Of a stretch of DNA of 64,000 nt, positions 10,546-22,590 are shown in pieces. A program made the position numbers and the translations under genes. Under the pieces are notes generated by a model. The model ran no database searches. It was not told where the DNA came from and worked only from the letters and a program-made list of their open reading frames with translations. This stretch comes from Xenoacremonium recifei. Lineage: Eukaryota; Ascomycota; Sordariomycetes; Hypocreales; Nectriaceae. The stretch covers positions 434,001-498,000 of the forward strand of contig WOFQ01000020.1 of NCBI GenBank assembly GCA_012184525.1, written 5' to 3'. The first letter of the stretch is position 1. The number at the start of each line of letters is the position of its first letter.

Positions 10546-13028
10546 ATGGAGGACCACGAGCTGGACGACTGGCCACGCCAGAGCAGTTCAATTTCTCGGG
10601 AACCCAGCTTAGAGGCGAGAGACTCCCAAAGCCATAGCAGAGAATCCGAGCCCTCTGTTGGCAGAACTCCATCTACGAACACTCGTTCGTCCAATTCAAG
10701 GTGAGCAGATAGCCTACCCCACGCATGACTGAGGCTGACCTTCATCCTCCATTAGCTCCCACAATGGATTACTTTCGTTGAGGTACCCGAGAATAATTCT
10801 TCCATATTCATTTTCTCACCGACTAAATATTTCAGTCGCACCTTTCGAAGCCTCGATGTATTCATGATTGGCCTCTGTGCCGTCATCGGCATGGGCTTCT
10901 ACGTTCGCACAGGCACAATCCTGAACACAGGCGGTCCCGCCGCTGTCGTCTACTCTTTTGCTTTTCTTGGCCTCCTTGCGTTTATGATCACGCAATGCCT
11001 AACCACCATGTTGAGATTGTGGCCCATCGCAGGTGCTCTCATCGTCTTCATAGAGAAGTTTGTGGACAAGGAGGTATCCGAGGTTGCAGCTATTTTGTAC
11101 TGGTGAGAGACATAACACGAAACTTTATCTGCTTTTAAACATCGCTGACTGTGGTGGTTATGCCTAGGCTCACGTACTGCTTCAGCTTTGCTGCGTTGAC
11201 CACGACCCTTGGTGAGTTGATGGATTACTATGATCCACCAACTTACGGATCAGTGCTCATCATCTTCGCGTCGCTGCTGCCACCCATCATTCTCAACTTG
11301 ATACCAATTCGGGTGTGCCATGTCTTTGAAGCTGTGCCGTTGACTTAGCATTGACATTTATCCAGGTATTTAGATGTTTTGAGACCAAATTCGGCTTTTT
11401 CAAGCTACTCTTGGCCCTCACCATGATTATCACCATGAACGTGATCAACCCAACAGGTGAGTAGACTAGTTCGATGACTACACCGGCGGGCTTGATTTAC
11501 TCACATCTTTCTTAGTCGGTGAACAAGTTCAAGAAAGAGAAGTTATTCCAGACCGCGTGTCAAATTACACAGCTATCTCCGTATTCCAGCACGAAACACG
11601 ATGGGGAGGATGGTTCACCGCGATATTGGCGGGCATCTTCTTGGCTTCCTATGCCTTCATCGGAATTGAGGGGATTGCCGTTGCAGCGCAGGAAGTGCGC
11701 TTCTCGGATGGACCAGATCAGACCACCGAGGAGCCTATCAACGAAAACGAAGATCGCCAAGCCCAAAATGACTACTATGAAGATGATGATAACCCGTTTG
11801 AGCTGTCGGCGCTGCTCCCCTTAGTTGTAACGGTCATTTACATGTGGGGTGGCTGGACCGTCAGCCAGAACGTGTCGTGGGATGATTCTCGCCTGCCGAG
11901 CCTGAACCAGGCGGACGAAGGATCGAAAACGGACAGGAATCCCAATTCTGTTTTCATTATCAGCATAGAGACATATGTCAATTCCCACGGCAAGTCTCGA
12001 GGAATGTCATATGCCTACAATGCTCTGCTCATCCTCAACGTTGCCTCCACGTTGGCCACGGCGCTTTACATCGCCTCACGTACATTATACGGATTTTCTT
12101 TATCCATCATCAGAGACGATCCAGTAGCTGAGGATAATGACCTAGGAGCGCGCAGACTTTTTTCGTGCATTGCCAAGCGACTGTTTTTATTCCTTGCCAG
12201 ACGCGAGCCAAGATCTGCGGGCGGCAACCTGAATTTACCGGTCCCTATCCTCATTGCACGGCTTCTTTGCTGCACTTCGAGATGGAAGATTCCTTGGGTA
12301 TCAGTTGTAGCCTCTTCTTTGCCGTCTTTTCTGACTCTCACTCGGTTTGGCTCCTATAACACCTATCTGAATGTAAGTTCTCCTCCAATTAAAGTATCGT
12401 GCACGACCATTGTAGTTGACCGCGGCTTGTTATAGGCTATAGCTGTAGTCTCTGAAATGGCTTCCGTATCTTGCTTCTGCATTTGGGCTCTCGTATGTTT
12501 AGCTGCTTTCCGCTTCTACAGATGGTTTGTTCATTATCTCGGCCTTGAGCCTCAACGAATCACTCGCTAACCAGGATCTCGGGCAGTTACAAGAAGTATT
12601 ACGCAAAAGCCAGGCCGCCCGGAAATCCCAGAATACCTTTCAAGAAAACTATTCGGGTGAATAATAAATTGTGGTACTACACCAGGCTGGTAGTATCTCT
12701 TGGGTCTGCCATATTATGCTGTCTCATCATCGTCGCGGGGGCCTTCACCTTTTTATTAAACCCAAATGCTTCTCAGGGTGTGGCAATTTTCTTGATTGTG
12801 AGTAATTTCCACAAGATTCTAGAAAGTTTAGTCTTTGACTAATTGCATCCATAGCCTGTTCTCTTTCTCGTGGCCACGATTGTTCTTAAGTGCTTCAAAA
12901 AGCAAGCGGGACCTTATAAGTGGTCGTCAATCAGGACAGGCGTCGACTTAGACGACGCGTACCAAAGGGAAAAAACATTCAAAGACCTTCAGAATGAAAT
13001 GAAGCATAACAACGAGGGTGAAGATTGA
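10546..13028 (+). CDS. Amino-acid permease, APC superfamily
   Basis: Nine exons: 10546..10700, 10756..10782, 10836..11102, 11168..11312, 11366..11456, 11516..12372, 12436..12524, 12575..12797, 12855..13028; 675 aa with every junction in phase. Exon 2 is only 27 nt. The N-terminus (about 60 aa) is hydrophilic and Ser/Arg/Glu-rich. TM1 carries the APC-type unwound helix motif IGMGFYVRTGTIL followed by GGPAAVVYSF. About a dozen hydrophobic segments follow, with conserved VFRCFETKFGFFK and a late NPRIPFKK loop typical of fungal amino-acid permeases. An unusually acidic, Asn/Glu/Asp-rich hydrophilic insert sits near the middle (coded around 11700-11800). Predicted role is proton-coupled amino-acid uptake at the plasma membrane; substrate cannot be told from sequence. 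Confidence 0.88.
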
Positions 13029-14226
13029 CCAAATGCCGCTTTGCTGATGAAGTACTTACATCAGACTGGTATATTATTCTTCGTGACGGGAATGGGTTTA
13101 GTGGGAAGGCATTTTATCTAACGAACCATAGCAATTAGAATTTCTGTGATTTTAATTTAGTTTCCTTGCAATTGTATGATCAGGAGTAAAATTTAAGCAA
13201 GCATTTCCTGCTCATATTGATGAGATAAACCCGGCATCAGTAGTTTATGACTGCTCCTCCGATTCACGGGGCCGAGTGTCGGGCTGTGGCTCCGAGGGTT
13301 GCCGGAACAGTGGACGGAGGCTAGGCCAGACCGAGATGTGGTGTACCTCGGCATTTAAATCTGACCCGTTCGGAACCACAACAGACAATCTCGAAGGGAG
13401 AAGCCGAATAAAGGCATGCTCAGGGCGGGTAAGAAGACGTGGATCATCTGTATTGGAGGCCTAACAAAGTGCATAAAGCGTCGCTGCCTGAGGTTGCCAT
13501 TGACAGCCTGAATCGAAGGTGGACGGAAGTGGACTGGCTGGGAAGGAAAGACTCGCGCAGCAGGAAGGCGCATTTGGTGTGGTTGCTGCCCGCACGTGAC
13601 CCCCTTGAAGGCGGGGAAATCACAATTCAACGTGCAGGGAGAATTTCGACCTACAAATCAAATCATCACATCGATCCCGACGAGCCAGCGCCTCGTGGCC
13701 AGAACCGCCCAGATCCCAGGTTGTGGCGGTTTCGGGGCGCTCCGCCGTAACTCGTTTTGTCCATCGTGACCACGGCTTTACATGGCCTGCCGGGCACCAA
13801 CGCCACTCATCCCCCAGCCAGACTTGCGACCTCGAATCTCCCGGACAGCACAGCCTCATGTTTGCTCTGGAAGTCTACCGCAGCCCGTCAATTCGGCATT
13901 TCTATACGACAAGAAGACAGCGAGACGGCAATTGGGTAACAAGGTCCACTCGTCTCCGGGTGTCCGAAGCCTGTTGAAGTCGAACAAGTCCCGGGCTAGC
14001 AGCGGCTGAAAATCCACACCATCCCGCACCCTTTCACCCACATGCAATAAGCTCCCACCTCCCGCTCCAGCGCCAACTTCAGCACCTGACAGCACCTGTT
14101 TTGCCCGCATTCCCCCGAGTGGGGCCTACAATTGGCACGCGGGGGATTACTCAGGTTGTCGCTGAGGCTTAGGACCATCAACTTCAACCATCCTGCTAGT
14201 ATTTCTCTCATGAGACGCAGGTCACG
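13029..14226. other. Intergenic region upstream of the Zn2Cys6 gene
   Basis: 1.2 kb between two plus-strand genes, GC-rich from about 13,250 onwards. Several overlapping short frames exist in all phases as expected for GC-rich DNA, none with recognisable content. It probably contains the promoter and leader of the transcription-factor gene. Confidence 0.5.
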
Positions 14227-16706
14227 ATGTCGTCGGCAAAGGCCTCGTCGGTAAAGGCTACCAAGAAGAGCGCCTTCTCCTGCGAGCCCTGCCGGAGGCG
14301 CAAGGTGATTCCTCCTCCAGTCGCTACCCCTCTGTTCTGCTGTGCTTGGCGCTGACTGGTTTGCTCAAGGTGAAATGCGGAGGGGAGCAGCCCATCTGTA
14401 ACCGATGTGCTGCGAGGAACGATGACTGTATTTACAAGCTGTGCGATATCCCTGTCATATGTTCTTTTGAACCGTTGCTCACAGGGTCATAGCAATCCCA
14501 CCCTCTCCTATACGCAACGCCTCGAGGAACGCATCAAAGAACTCGAGGACCAGCTTGCCGCTGCTAAAAAGCCTCCCTCCATTATCGGCTCGTCTCACTC
14601 GAGTCCATCTGTCTTCAATGGCCCAGACTCGACTGGTTATGCGCGCTCGCATTCCGATGAGCAAGGCATGACGCGGAGCTTCATGGGACTAAAAATCGAC
14701 GAAAAGGGCGGCATTACTTACCATGGCGCCACCAGTCTCTTTCATCTTCCCAGTGACCGCGAGGTCACCCTCACGGATACTTTCAACTCGGTTGAGACGG
14801 ATGCCAATCGGAGAGAACGATTAGTGTCAAATGCCTGGCACCAGAGGGCTATGGAGAATCTCTCAGAGATTCCTGTCAGTTTTTGCCCTTAAACTGGTCT
14901 CAAAGAAAACTCTGACTCACACATCTCTAGGAACCGTTTCAATATCTCTTGAATGTGCACTGGTGCTGGATTCAACCACTTTTCAACTTCATCTATCGTC
15001 CAGCTTTTACTCGTACGCCTCCTCAATAGTCCTCGCTCGAATTTTTGGGAGTCACTAACTTTTCGCAGGCGACATGCAATCGCTGGGTCCCTACTATTCT
15101 CACACACTACTTAACGCCATACTGTCACATTCTATTCGATGGGGGAAGAGCGATCCGTCAACCAAGCGTCTTCTAGACCAATCCTACGAAGGTGGTGCTG
15201 TTTTCGCCAAGCATGCCCGGAGCATGCTGTTTGATGAACTTAACCGAGGAATCTGCACTATTCCCACCGTTCAAACCCTTCTACTTCTCAGTGCACAGGA
15301 ATGTGGCCACGGCAACACCACCCAGGCTTGGATCTACAGCGGCATCGCTTTCCGTCTCATTGATCACCTTGGGATCTGTGTTGATGGGCAACGATATCCT
15401 GGTTCCGTTCACTTGAGTGACGAGGAAGTCGAGATACGGCACCGTCTATTTTGGAGTTGCTACTTCTGGGACAAGATCATCAGCCTCTATCTCGGCCGAT
15501 CGCCTTCTTTACAGCACTCCATGGTATCGCCACCACAAATAATCTGTAAGCCCTGCCCCAATAGAGTTGAAGTTACTGTGCTAATGCCAGAAAAGTCGAC
15601 GACTCGGCAGAGAACGAGCTTTGGTTTCCTTTCGATTCTCCTCAGGGCGGAGACTGGAAGTACCCCCCTCAAACAGCCCATTCAACTTCATGTTTCATGA
15701 GCACTTGTCGACTTGCAGTCATCTTCAACGAGATCCTAATCCACATGTACGACCCTTTGTTGCAAAACACGGAAGCAGAGATGTACGAATGTCTACAAAA
15801 CCAGGATCCAGCCCTCCAAATGTGGTGGGATCAGCTGCCATCACATCTGAGGATCGATCCTCTGGCTCTTCCTTCGCTTGCCCCCCCTTCACACATTGTC
15901 ACTATGAAGTAAGTCTCCCAAGGCAAAGCTTTGGTCGAGAAGCAGCACTAACGCCTACAAAGCGCCTTGTACCACACTTTCAGAATCCTCCTTTTCCGAC
16001 CCATGCTTTCTCGTCGAATGAAACCGGACGAAGACGGCCCCCATCCAATTCAAAGTTATCTCTTGGAATGCGTAACTTCTGCGACTGCCATCATTGCCAT
16101 CTTCGACCTCTTTTGCCGAACTTTCACCATCAACCATTGTGTTCTATCTTTGTCTTATAGTTTATATATTGCGGCAACAATCTTTCTCTTGCAGGTTCAA
16201 GCGTCCCCCGAGGATCAACAAGCCTTGAGGAAACTAAGTTTTTGCGTTCAAGCATTGGATCAAGCCAAGGATGTCAACCCAGGTAAGTCATCCTTCCAAA
16301 ATTCTCCTTTCTTCAGGAAGTTGACAAGGCAGTCATATCGAACGCGTTGGGGTTGATTACTCGGGAAATTGCCAGTCTTGGGATAAGACTAGACCCCTTG
16401 CTCCTCCAGCAACGTCTATATCCAGTACCACAACCACCCCATCAGCCAACCTCACACTCCTCACCGAACACGACGATGGCACCCGAGATACCCATTCAAG
16501 ATCCTATGTACCAGCAACCATTGGAAATGCAAAACCAGCAGACCCAATATCAGCCGGATCAATTATTTCAAACTCCTTGGATAGACAATTTGGGAACCAC
16601 AATGCCGGTGGATCAGGGAGTGTTCGATGCCCTATCGTCTTTTGAGCCGCTCAGTGTTCGGGTCGGGGCAATTCAAGAGCCGAATAACCAAGGTACCTTC
16701 GGTTAG
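14227..16706 (+). CDS. Zn2Cys6 transcription factor with fungal-specific TF domain
   Basis: Eight exons: 14227..14304, 14370..14440, 14493..14874, 14931..15012, 15069..15545, 15596..15908, 15963..16282, 16333..16706; 698 aa, all phases consistent. The DNA-binding domain is a Zn2Cys6 cluster with Cys19, 22, 29, 36, 39 and 46 (spacing C2C6C6C2C6C), split by an intron after Lys26 as is common in fungi. A coiled-coil linker follows (YTQRLEERIKELEDQL, about residues 53-70), the likely dimerisation element. The middle region has the fungal TF domain, including EPFQYLLNVHWCW and IYRPAFTRDM, resembling NirA/Nit-4-type regulators. The C-terminus is Gln/Pro-rich. Nuclear activator or repressor; target pathway not deducible, and no obvious cluster partner lies beside it. 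Confidence 0.92.
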
Positions 16707-17467
16707 GGGATACGTCAGTTTCAGTCGTCTGGGTGGCACTGTGCCATTTGACGAGGTTGCCAACGTGCGCATGCATTATGCGGAACCAATCCGCCACTGT
16801 GAAGGAACTGGAGGCTAAGTTCCCCCCAAGACATTTCCACGAGGCACCTCGGACAAGGAGAAAATAGGACACGATTACTTTCGGGTGAATGAGGCCAAAT
16901 GCAATAGGCCCCCTCCCTCCAATCGTACGATGATACCCTTCTCTTCACAGACTTGCGGCGTTCAGACTGGTTCTACTTTCACGTGGTGTGCCAAAGGGTG
17001 CTCTGTAAACCTCGGTCGGGGTGGAAGAGTCATGGTCAGGCTGCGCGGGGAAGAAGCATTTTGGGGCAACCGCGGCAGTTCAGCCACAGCACGAGCATGC
17101 TTCGGAACGTGATCCGATATGGCACAGCAGCCAAGAATCACCCAAGAAGACATGAGGATGGTCTCATGAATTGGATGGAGATGGAGATGGTACAGGCGGT
17201 GGAGGTTCATCGAGAACCAGCTGGTCTAGTTCACAACGATGGCGAAAATTGCTGAGCCAAGACTGTTATTGGAGTCGCTCAACATACAATACGGAGGGCT
17301 CACGAGCCGAATCAGTCAAATGATGAATGAATTTCATGCACCAACAAACCAATCGCCTGCTTTTGAATCCGGGGTTGGACCTAGACCACCTCGGGTCGTT
17401 CTGATGCTCGAGAAACAAACGCTGAATGCTAATCATACAGGTGAAACTTCCTTTAATCAAGAGGTGC
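16707..17467. other. Convergent intergenic region
   Basis: 760 bp between the 3' ends of the transcription-factor and amidohydrolase genes. No domain or RNA signal was seen; expected content is two 3' UTRs. Confidence 0.5.
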
Positions 17468-18727
17468 TCAGTTCTTGGGGACATCCCACAGATCTTCGGC
17501 GTTGCCTTTGAACAGCCTCTCGACAAGATAGTTGTCGTCGCCACACCATTCAAACACCGTCTCCATCCAAGGTCGAATATCTAAGCCTTCATAGCGAGTA
17601 TGCGGCCAGTCAGTCGCGAAAACTACTCGAGTCGTCCCCCTCAACCGTATAATCTCCTGGGCGAAAGGTGCAATATCGCTGTTATCCTCGCGCTGGCTCG
17701 TTCGGTACGGGGCTGATAATTTAACGTATGTGTGACCGCCATCAAGCAGTTTGACGAGGGACTTGAAGCCCGGCAGGTCGTAGGGATTGGTGCTTGTGAA
17801 CCCTTTCAAAGTAGGGTGGCCAATGTGGTCGATACAGAACTTGACGTTCAGAGTCGGGATAATGGGCTCAAGAAGATCGATCAAGTGCATGGGCACATAG
17901 GCCTGGACGACCCAATTGAGTGGCCGCACCGCATCGGCGTACATGTGCAGCAGTTTCGAGAGTTCCTCATGGCCCAGCGTACGGCCACTCGACTGAACAT
18001 TGAACCGCGCTCCCCGAACTCCCAGCTCATGCCACTCTTGAAGCTGCTCGAACGAAGTAGTATCTGGGTCGAAAGACACAACGCCTCGGCCGTGCTCAGG
18101 TCCCAGCTCTCGCAGCGCATCCAGTAGACACGCATTATCGTTGCCGTATATTGACGGCTGCACAAGAACGATGTTGTGCAGGCCGACTGTGGCCTCGAAT
18201 TCCATGGCCTGGGCGAGGCTGTATGAATTGGGGCGATAGATGGCATTGGGGATCAGCTCGTAGTTGTCGAGGTCGAAGACGTGCATGTGCGAGTCCCAGG
18301 CGCCGGCGGGCATGCGCTGGGCGAGCGTCGGCGGCTTCACGCCGTTTGTCTGTGTTTCCTCCGATTCAGACATGTTGAGTCTGCTCGCATTGTGCCCCGC
18401 GGGCTGGAAGTAGAGTTGCAGGGCGGCGATGCTATTGCGAAGCTTCTGGGCGAGGGAGAGTTGAGCGGGGGAGGTTTCCATGCCACGAGCAGCGGGGCTT
18501 GATCCAGAGAGGTGGCGCCGCTGAATCGCTAACGGATTGTAAGCCGTGAATCGGTGATCGTGGTGAGCGCAGGATATGGATCGGAGGTTCTGTCGGGAGG
18601 ATTGACGGGGCATCAAGGCCCGAGAACAGCCACGGCGGTTTGACTGCCGGGCTCCATCCTGAAGATATCGTGGGCTGACGGCGTCTAGACGTGCCGCAGT
18701 TCGGAGGGCTCGGTGGACCATCTGCAT
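17468..18727 (-). CDS. Amidohydrolase-2 family metal-dependent hydrolase, probably mitochondrial
   Basis: One exon, 419 aa from the ATG at 18727. The first about 85 residues are Arg/Ser/Ala-rich and nearly free of acidic residues, with RRHLSGSS further on, which fits a mitochondrial targeting sequence. The enzyme domain starts at about residue 140 with DSHMHVFD (metal ligands His147, His149). It continues through a TIM-barrel with VLVQPSIYG, a GARFN strand, CIDHIGHP and the late FATDWPH metal-ligand Asp. The pattern matches the 2-pyrone-4,6-dicarboxylate lactonase-like branch of PF04909. Reaction is hydrolysis or decarboxylation of a small ring or carboxylate substrate; which one is unknown. 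Start codons at later Met residues would remove the leader. Confidence 0.88.
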   Translation of the reverse strand: MQMVHRALRTAARLDAVSPRYLQDGARQSNRRGCSRALMPRQSSRQNLRSISCAHHDHRFTAYNPLAIQRRHLSGSSPAARGMETSPAQLSLAQKLRNSIAALQLYFQPAGHNASRLNMSESEETQTNGVKPPTLAQRMPAGAWDSHMHVFDLDNYELIPNAIYRPNSYSLAQAMEFEATVGLHNIVLVQPSIYGNDNACLLDALRELGPEHGRGVVSFDPDTTSFEQLQEWHELGVRGARFNVQSSGRTLGHEELSKLLHMYADAVRPLNWVVQAYVPMHLIDLLEPIIPTLNVKFCIDHIGHPTLKGFTSTNPYDLPGFKSLVKLLDGGHTYVKLSAPYRTSQREDNSDIAPFAQEIIRLRGTTRVVFATDWPHTRYEGLDIRPWMETVFEWCGDDNYLVERLFKGNAEDLWDVPKN

Positions 18728-20562
18728 GCCATGCTTCGAGGAAGCCAACAACGAGGACAAACCACTACCGACAACAGGGACTTCAAGTACAGGACAGGGA
18801 AGCACGATGGTTCATGCAACGAAAACGAAGCGAGGAGAAGGCCCGGGCTTCCTTAAACCCGTCCCCGTCCCAACGCAGGCATGCCTCACGAGACACGCGG
18901 AACTTGGCCGAGCCAACGAGATTGGCGCGAGTTCCGGTGCGTCCCGATAACTGGAAGGACGCTGAGGCCGGGCTTGCGATCTGCTATCGCGGGGTGCGTG
19001 CCGGGCTTTGCGGGGTGAGCCTGGTGGGAGTGCGGTGGTAGTCTGGGGAAAGGCCCCCCACGTTTATATGTCGATGGTGTGAGGAAGCTATTCACACTTT
19101 GCGGTGACGCTGGATCGAGCATCTAGAGCCGATAGCCTGTCTGTCTCTATGGCAAGGATTAGGCTCCGGATGCTCTGGGAATCACTGCCAGGACCAACTT
19201 CTCAGTTCTCGACCTTGATCCGTTGGTCCGCGAGCTGATGGCACTAGAATACGCACGACAACGGAAAAGGCCGTCGGGAAGCTGCATTCTGCGACCAACA
19301 GCTCTCTTCTGTTGACCTTGATAGTTCTTCACATGCATGTCGATCCTTGGACGAGCATTACTGCTGAATCCTCCCCTTGGCCCGAGATTTATAGCGCCTA
19401 ATCACAAGCATGCATGGTGCTGGCTGCACATGGGGTTCTTCCCCGTCATCTCCCGCAACCCAGGGCTCCATTGCATATGCATAAGGCTGAAGCATTGAGT
19501 GCATGCAGCAGCCGTGCTGACATGATGAGCAGAGGCGCTACGTGCTCCGGGATTCTGGATCTGTCGTCCGGGGCAAGAACGGGATCGAGGCCGGGGTCGA
19601 CGGAGGTGGCGGAGCATCGCTCTCGGAGATGGCCCGGCGAGCCCCCGGAGTCGCTTTGCATGGCGATTCTCATGGATTTGAATCCAATATGGACAAGTTT
19701 ATCGACATGTCAGCTGCGGAAGGTTCTCACCTCGACCTGCCGAATGTCTGTTTAGAGTTGCCCTATGCCTATTGCGCGAGAGACAACACTATGATGGCAG
19801 CGAACACAGTGAGTCTGCTAATCGCCAGCACCAATTCGCGAATGTGCTAGAGTTGCTGGCTCGTTCCAATACGCCTTGTTCGCCAGTCTGGAGACTACAG
19901 TAAGGGGCATTGGCAGCTCCAATCAAGATTCAAGAATGCGACCTTATCAACTAGTCCATTATTTTTTTTTTATTCGAGACTTGGCCTAGATTCTTACGCA
20001 GCGTATGCGCTTTCAGTCAGCGTATCGGTCGGGGCAGTGTATTAGGCGCTGTCCATCTTCTTCTGCTAGGGGATCCCATATAGCACAGCTCACAGCATAC
20101 TCCATTTCCGTCTCTTATGCGATTCCAAAGTCGAGCAACAGAATTGATTCCCAAAATTGACAATCACGGTTTCATGTCTCGAATATATGGAATCTCCTAC
20201 AACGATAATACGCTCGTCAGACAGCGGCCGCCGTCTGTGGCTTGTCTTCCCAGCTCAGCCCCTCCAACATTTGGAATCAACGCGGCCTTCTGGAATCAGA
20301 CCCGGCCCTATCGGGTGGCGCAGCTGGACCCCGGAATTTGTCAACGGGAGGGGCTGCAGCCGCAACAATCGTCAACGTCACTGCGCCCTGGAATTAATTC
20401 TTTCTTTCTTCCTCCTCTCTATATAATCACGACCTCCAACCTCGCTTCAACACCCCTCTCAGAGAGTCTTCCTCCGCAACAGTTCCTCAACTCCAATTGC
20501 CTCAACTCAAGCCCCATTCGAATCTCCCCTGCAAAGCTATACCCCGCCTCGTCATCATCATC
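18728..20562. other. Divergent intergenic region, 1.8 kb
   Basis: Between the amidohydrolase (minus) and MsrA (plus). It contains scattered short frames without recognisable content and a T-run near 19,970. Apart from a TATA-like element near the MsrA start I see no feature. Confidence 0.5.
20420..20426 (+). promoter_or_regulatory. TATA-like element upstream of msrA
   Basis: TATATAA follows a TC-rich tract and lies about 137 bp before the MsrA ATG, a plausible core-promoter position. Based on sequence match and location only. Confidence 0.45.
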
Positions 20563-21242
20563 ATGACTACAAACCCCCTCGGCCGCGTTATGCGCTTCTT
20601 CACCCAGTCCAGCCGCATGTCCGCCATGCCCGAGTCCAACGCCGCGCTGCCGGATAATCTCGAGCGCTGCACTGTTGCGGCTGGCTGCTTCTGGGGCACC
20701 GAGCACGTGTACCGCCACCACTTCGGCAACGGCAAAGGGCTGGTCGACGCAAAGGTCGGGTACATTGGCGGCGATCTTGAGAATCCCAGTTACCGCGCTG
20801 TATGCGGCGGCAAGACCGGTCGTAAGTCCCCTCCTCTGCTTCATGTAATATAGCAAGGCAAAGGGGGCAGTTACTGACCCGCAGACCAGACGCCGAAGCC
20901 GCCCAAATCATCTTCGACCCTTCCATCGTCTCCTACCGCCAACTCCTCGAATTCTTCTACCGCATGCACGACCCAACCACGCTCAACCGCCAGGGCCCCG
21001 ACACCGGCCCGCAGTACCGCAGCGCCATCTACTGGCACACGCCCGAACAGGAGGCTGTGGCACGCGCCGTGACCGCCCAGGTGAATGCGCAGTGGTGGGA
21101 TGGCAAGGTGACGACTGAGCTGGCGCCCGCCGGCAAGTGGTGGAGCGCGGAGGAGTATCATCAGAAGTATTTGTCGAATAACCCCGGTGGGTATGAGTGT
21201 CCGAGTCACTTTGTGAGGAGCTTTCCGCCGTTGAAGGAGTAG
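20563..21242 (+). CDS. Peptide methionine-S-sulfoxide reductase (MsrA)
   Basis: Two exons, 20563..20821 and 20890..21242; 203 aa. The acceptor after ACCAG at 20889 is preferred over one 5 nt upstream because it restores the family sequence GHAEAAQIIFDP. The active-site motif GCFWG gives catalytic Cys42. Other family hallmarks are KVGYIGG, the RMHDPTTLNRQGPDTGPQYRSAIY block that holds the substrate pocket, and YHQKYL. It reduces the S-epimer of methionine sulfoxide in proteins using thioredoxin. The first about 25 residues (Arg/Ser/Phe-bearing, no acids until residue 24) could be a mitochondrial leader, with Met19 or Met22 as an alternative cytosolic start; this is inference. Confidence 0.95.
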
Positions 21243-21498
21243 AGTTGCGGGAGAGGGAGTTGTGGGATGGGATGGGAGTATTGTATAGATCAGATTTAGC
21301 ACAGGATAGCTACGGGATTCACATCAAATCGTTATCAAACACTCTTCCATATTTTTTTTCTTATTCTGCTGATTTACAAGTATGATGAATTAATCTCAGT
21401 AACAACCCAAGGAGAGGAGTTCATTAGCCTCTTTATACACCGCCGGCTCTTTGCCGTAACTAATACACAGTTCCTTCCATCTAACCCCGCCTCATCCT

Positions 21499-22590
21499 TT
21501 ACTTCCGTCGGTTCTGCTGCATCATCAGGATCTGCACCATCCGGATAAAGATGTTCAAAAAGTCCAGCTCTAGCGAAATGCTCTCGTTCACAGGATCCCG
21601 GCGCATCACACCGTGCTGGGCCAACCGCGCGTGGTGCAGCACCTTCTGCACATCGTACAGCGTGAAGCCGCCGAACACAGCCAGGCCTCCGTACAGCCAG
21701 ATGCTCTCGGTGAAGGCGAGCGTGCGGACGGCCGTCGCGGGGATGATGAGTGGCGCAAGACCCGAGACGGCGACGATGGCGGCACCAGCCAGGAGAGGAC
21801 CACCGATGTACAGATACTTCTCCTGCTTGGCGGTTGCGCCAACGATCGAGAGACCGCCCATCATGGCAACGGTGTAGAGACCAGCGCGGGCGAGGAGAGG
21901 ACCGGGGACGAAGGCGAGAAGAGGAGCGACGAAAGCGGCCTGGGTGGCGTTGAAGGCGGTCCAGAGAGCGTACTTGGGAATGTAGCTATTCGCACACAAA
22001 AGTCAGCACATCATAGTATCACACCAATCATTCAGCATCGCAACTTACTTGTCAGGGCTGATCGATCGCGTACCAATCATGGTCGCAAAGCTCAGCGCCA
22101 ATCCTCCCAAACCAACCACCCACGGGTTCGTCACCATCAGCCGATACACGAACCCCGTCTGCACCATCTGCCGCGCCGTCAACCCAATAATACCAATCCC
22201 CAACCCCGTATGCAAGAACGTATTGTTCAAGTACTCGCGCTCATAAATCGGCATCCCGCCATCCTCCCGCGTCTCCCGGTTGAACACGGCATTAATAGCC
22301 ACCAGCGTGCCTCCAAAGATGGCACCCCCGACCAACAGCCGTCTCGTGTTGCTCTGCTGCGGCGCCGTCTGCGCCCGCGCCGCCTCCTGGTGATACGCCC
22401 GCCCGCTGCGCGCAAACGCATTGCGCGTTGTTGATGCTGTCGTGGCGATGCGCGATGTGAAGAAGCCCTTCATCGGCTTCGCCGGCGTGTGCAGGCTTCG
22501 GACCGCTGCGGGGAGCGTCGCCTTGGAGAGCTCGGGCAGCCGGTGCGCGAGGCGCGCAGGCCCGGCGCGGAGGGTGAGCGTAAACGACAT
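21499..22590 (-). CDS. Mitochondrial Bax-inhibitor-1 / GHITM-type membrane protein
   Basis: Two exons, 22049..22590 and 21499..21985; 342 aa. The first about 85 residues are Arg/Ser/Ala-rich with SLHTPAKP and AYHQEAARAQ, matching a mitochondrial presequence. Thereafter come about seven hydrophobic segments (for example LLVGGAIFGGTLVAI, TGLGIGIIGLTA, PWVVGLGGLALSF, AIVAVSGLAPLIIP, GGLAVFGGFTLYDVQKV). The late YDVQKVLHHA and ESISLELDFLNIFIRMVQIL ending are characteristic of the BI-1/GHITM (MICS1) family. Animal GHITM sits in the inner mitochondrial membrane and affects cristae and ion exchange; the same location is expected here. It is convergent with MsrA, 256 bp apart. Confidence 0.9.

Noticed and set aside
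21613..22434. 273-codon open frame antisense to the GHITM-type gene
   Set aside because: Arg/His-rich shadow frame that spans the intron of the real gene.
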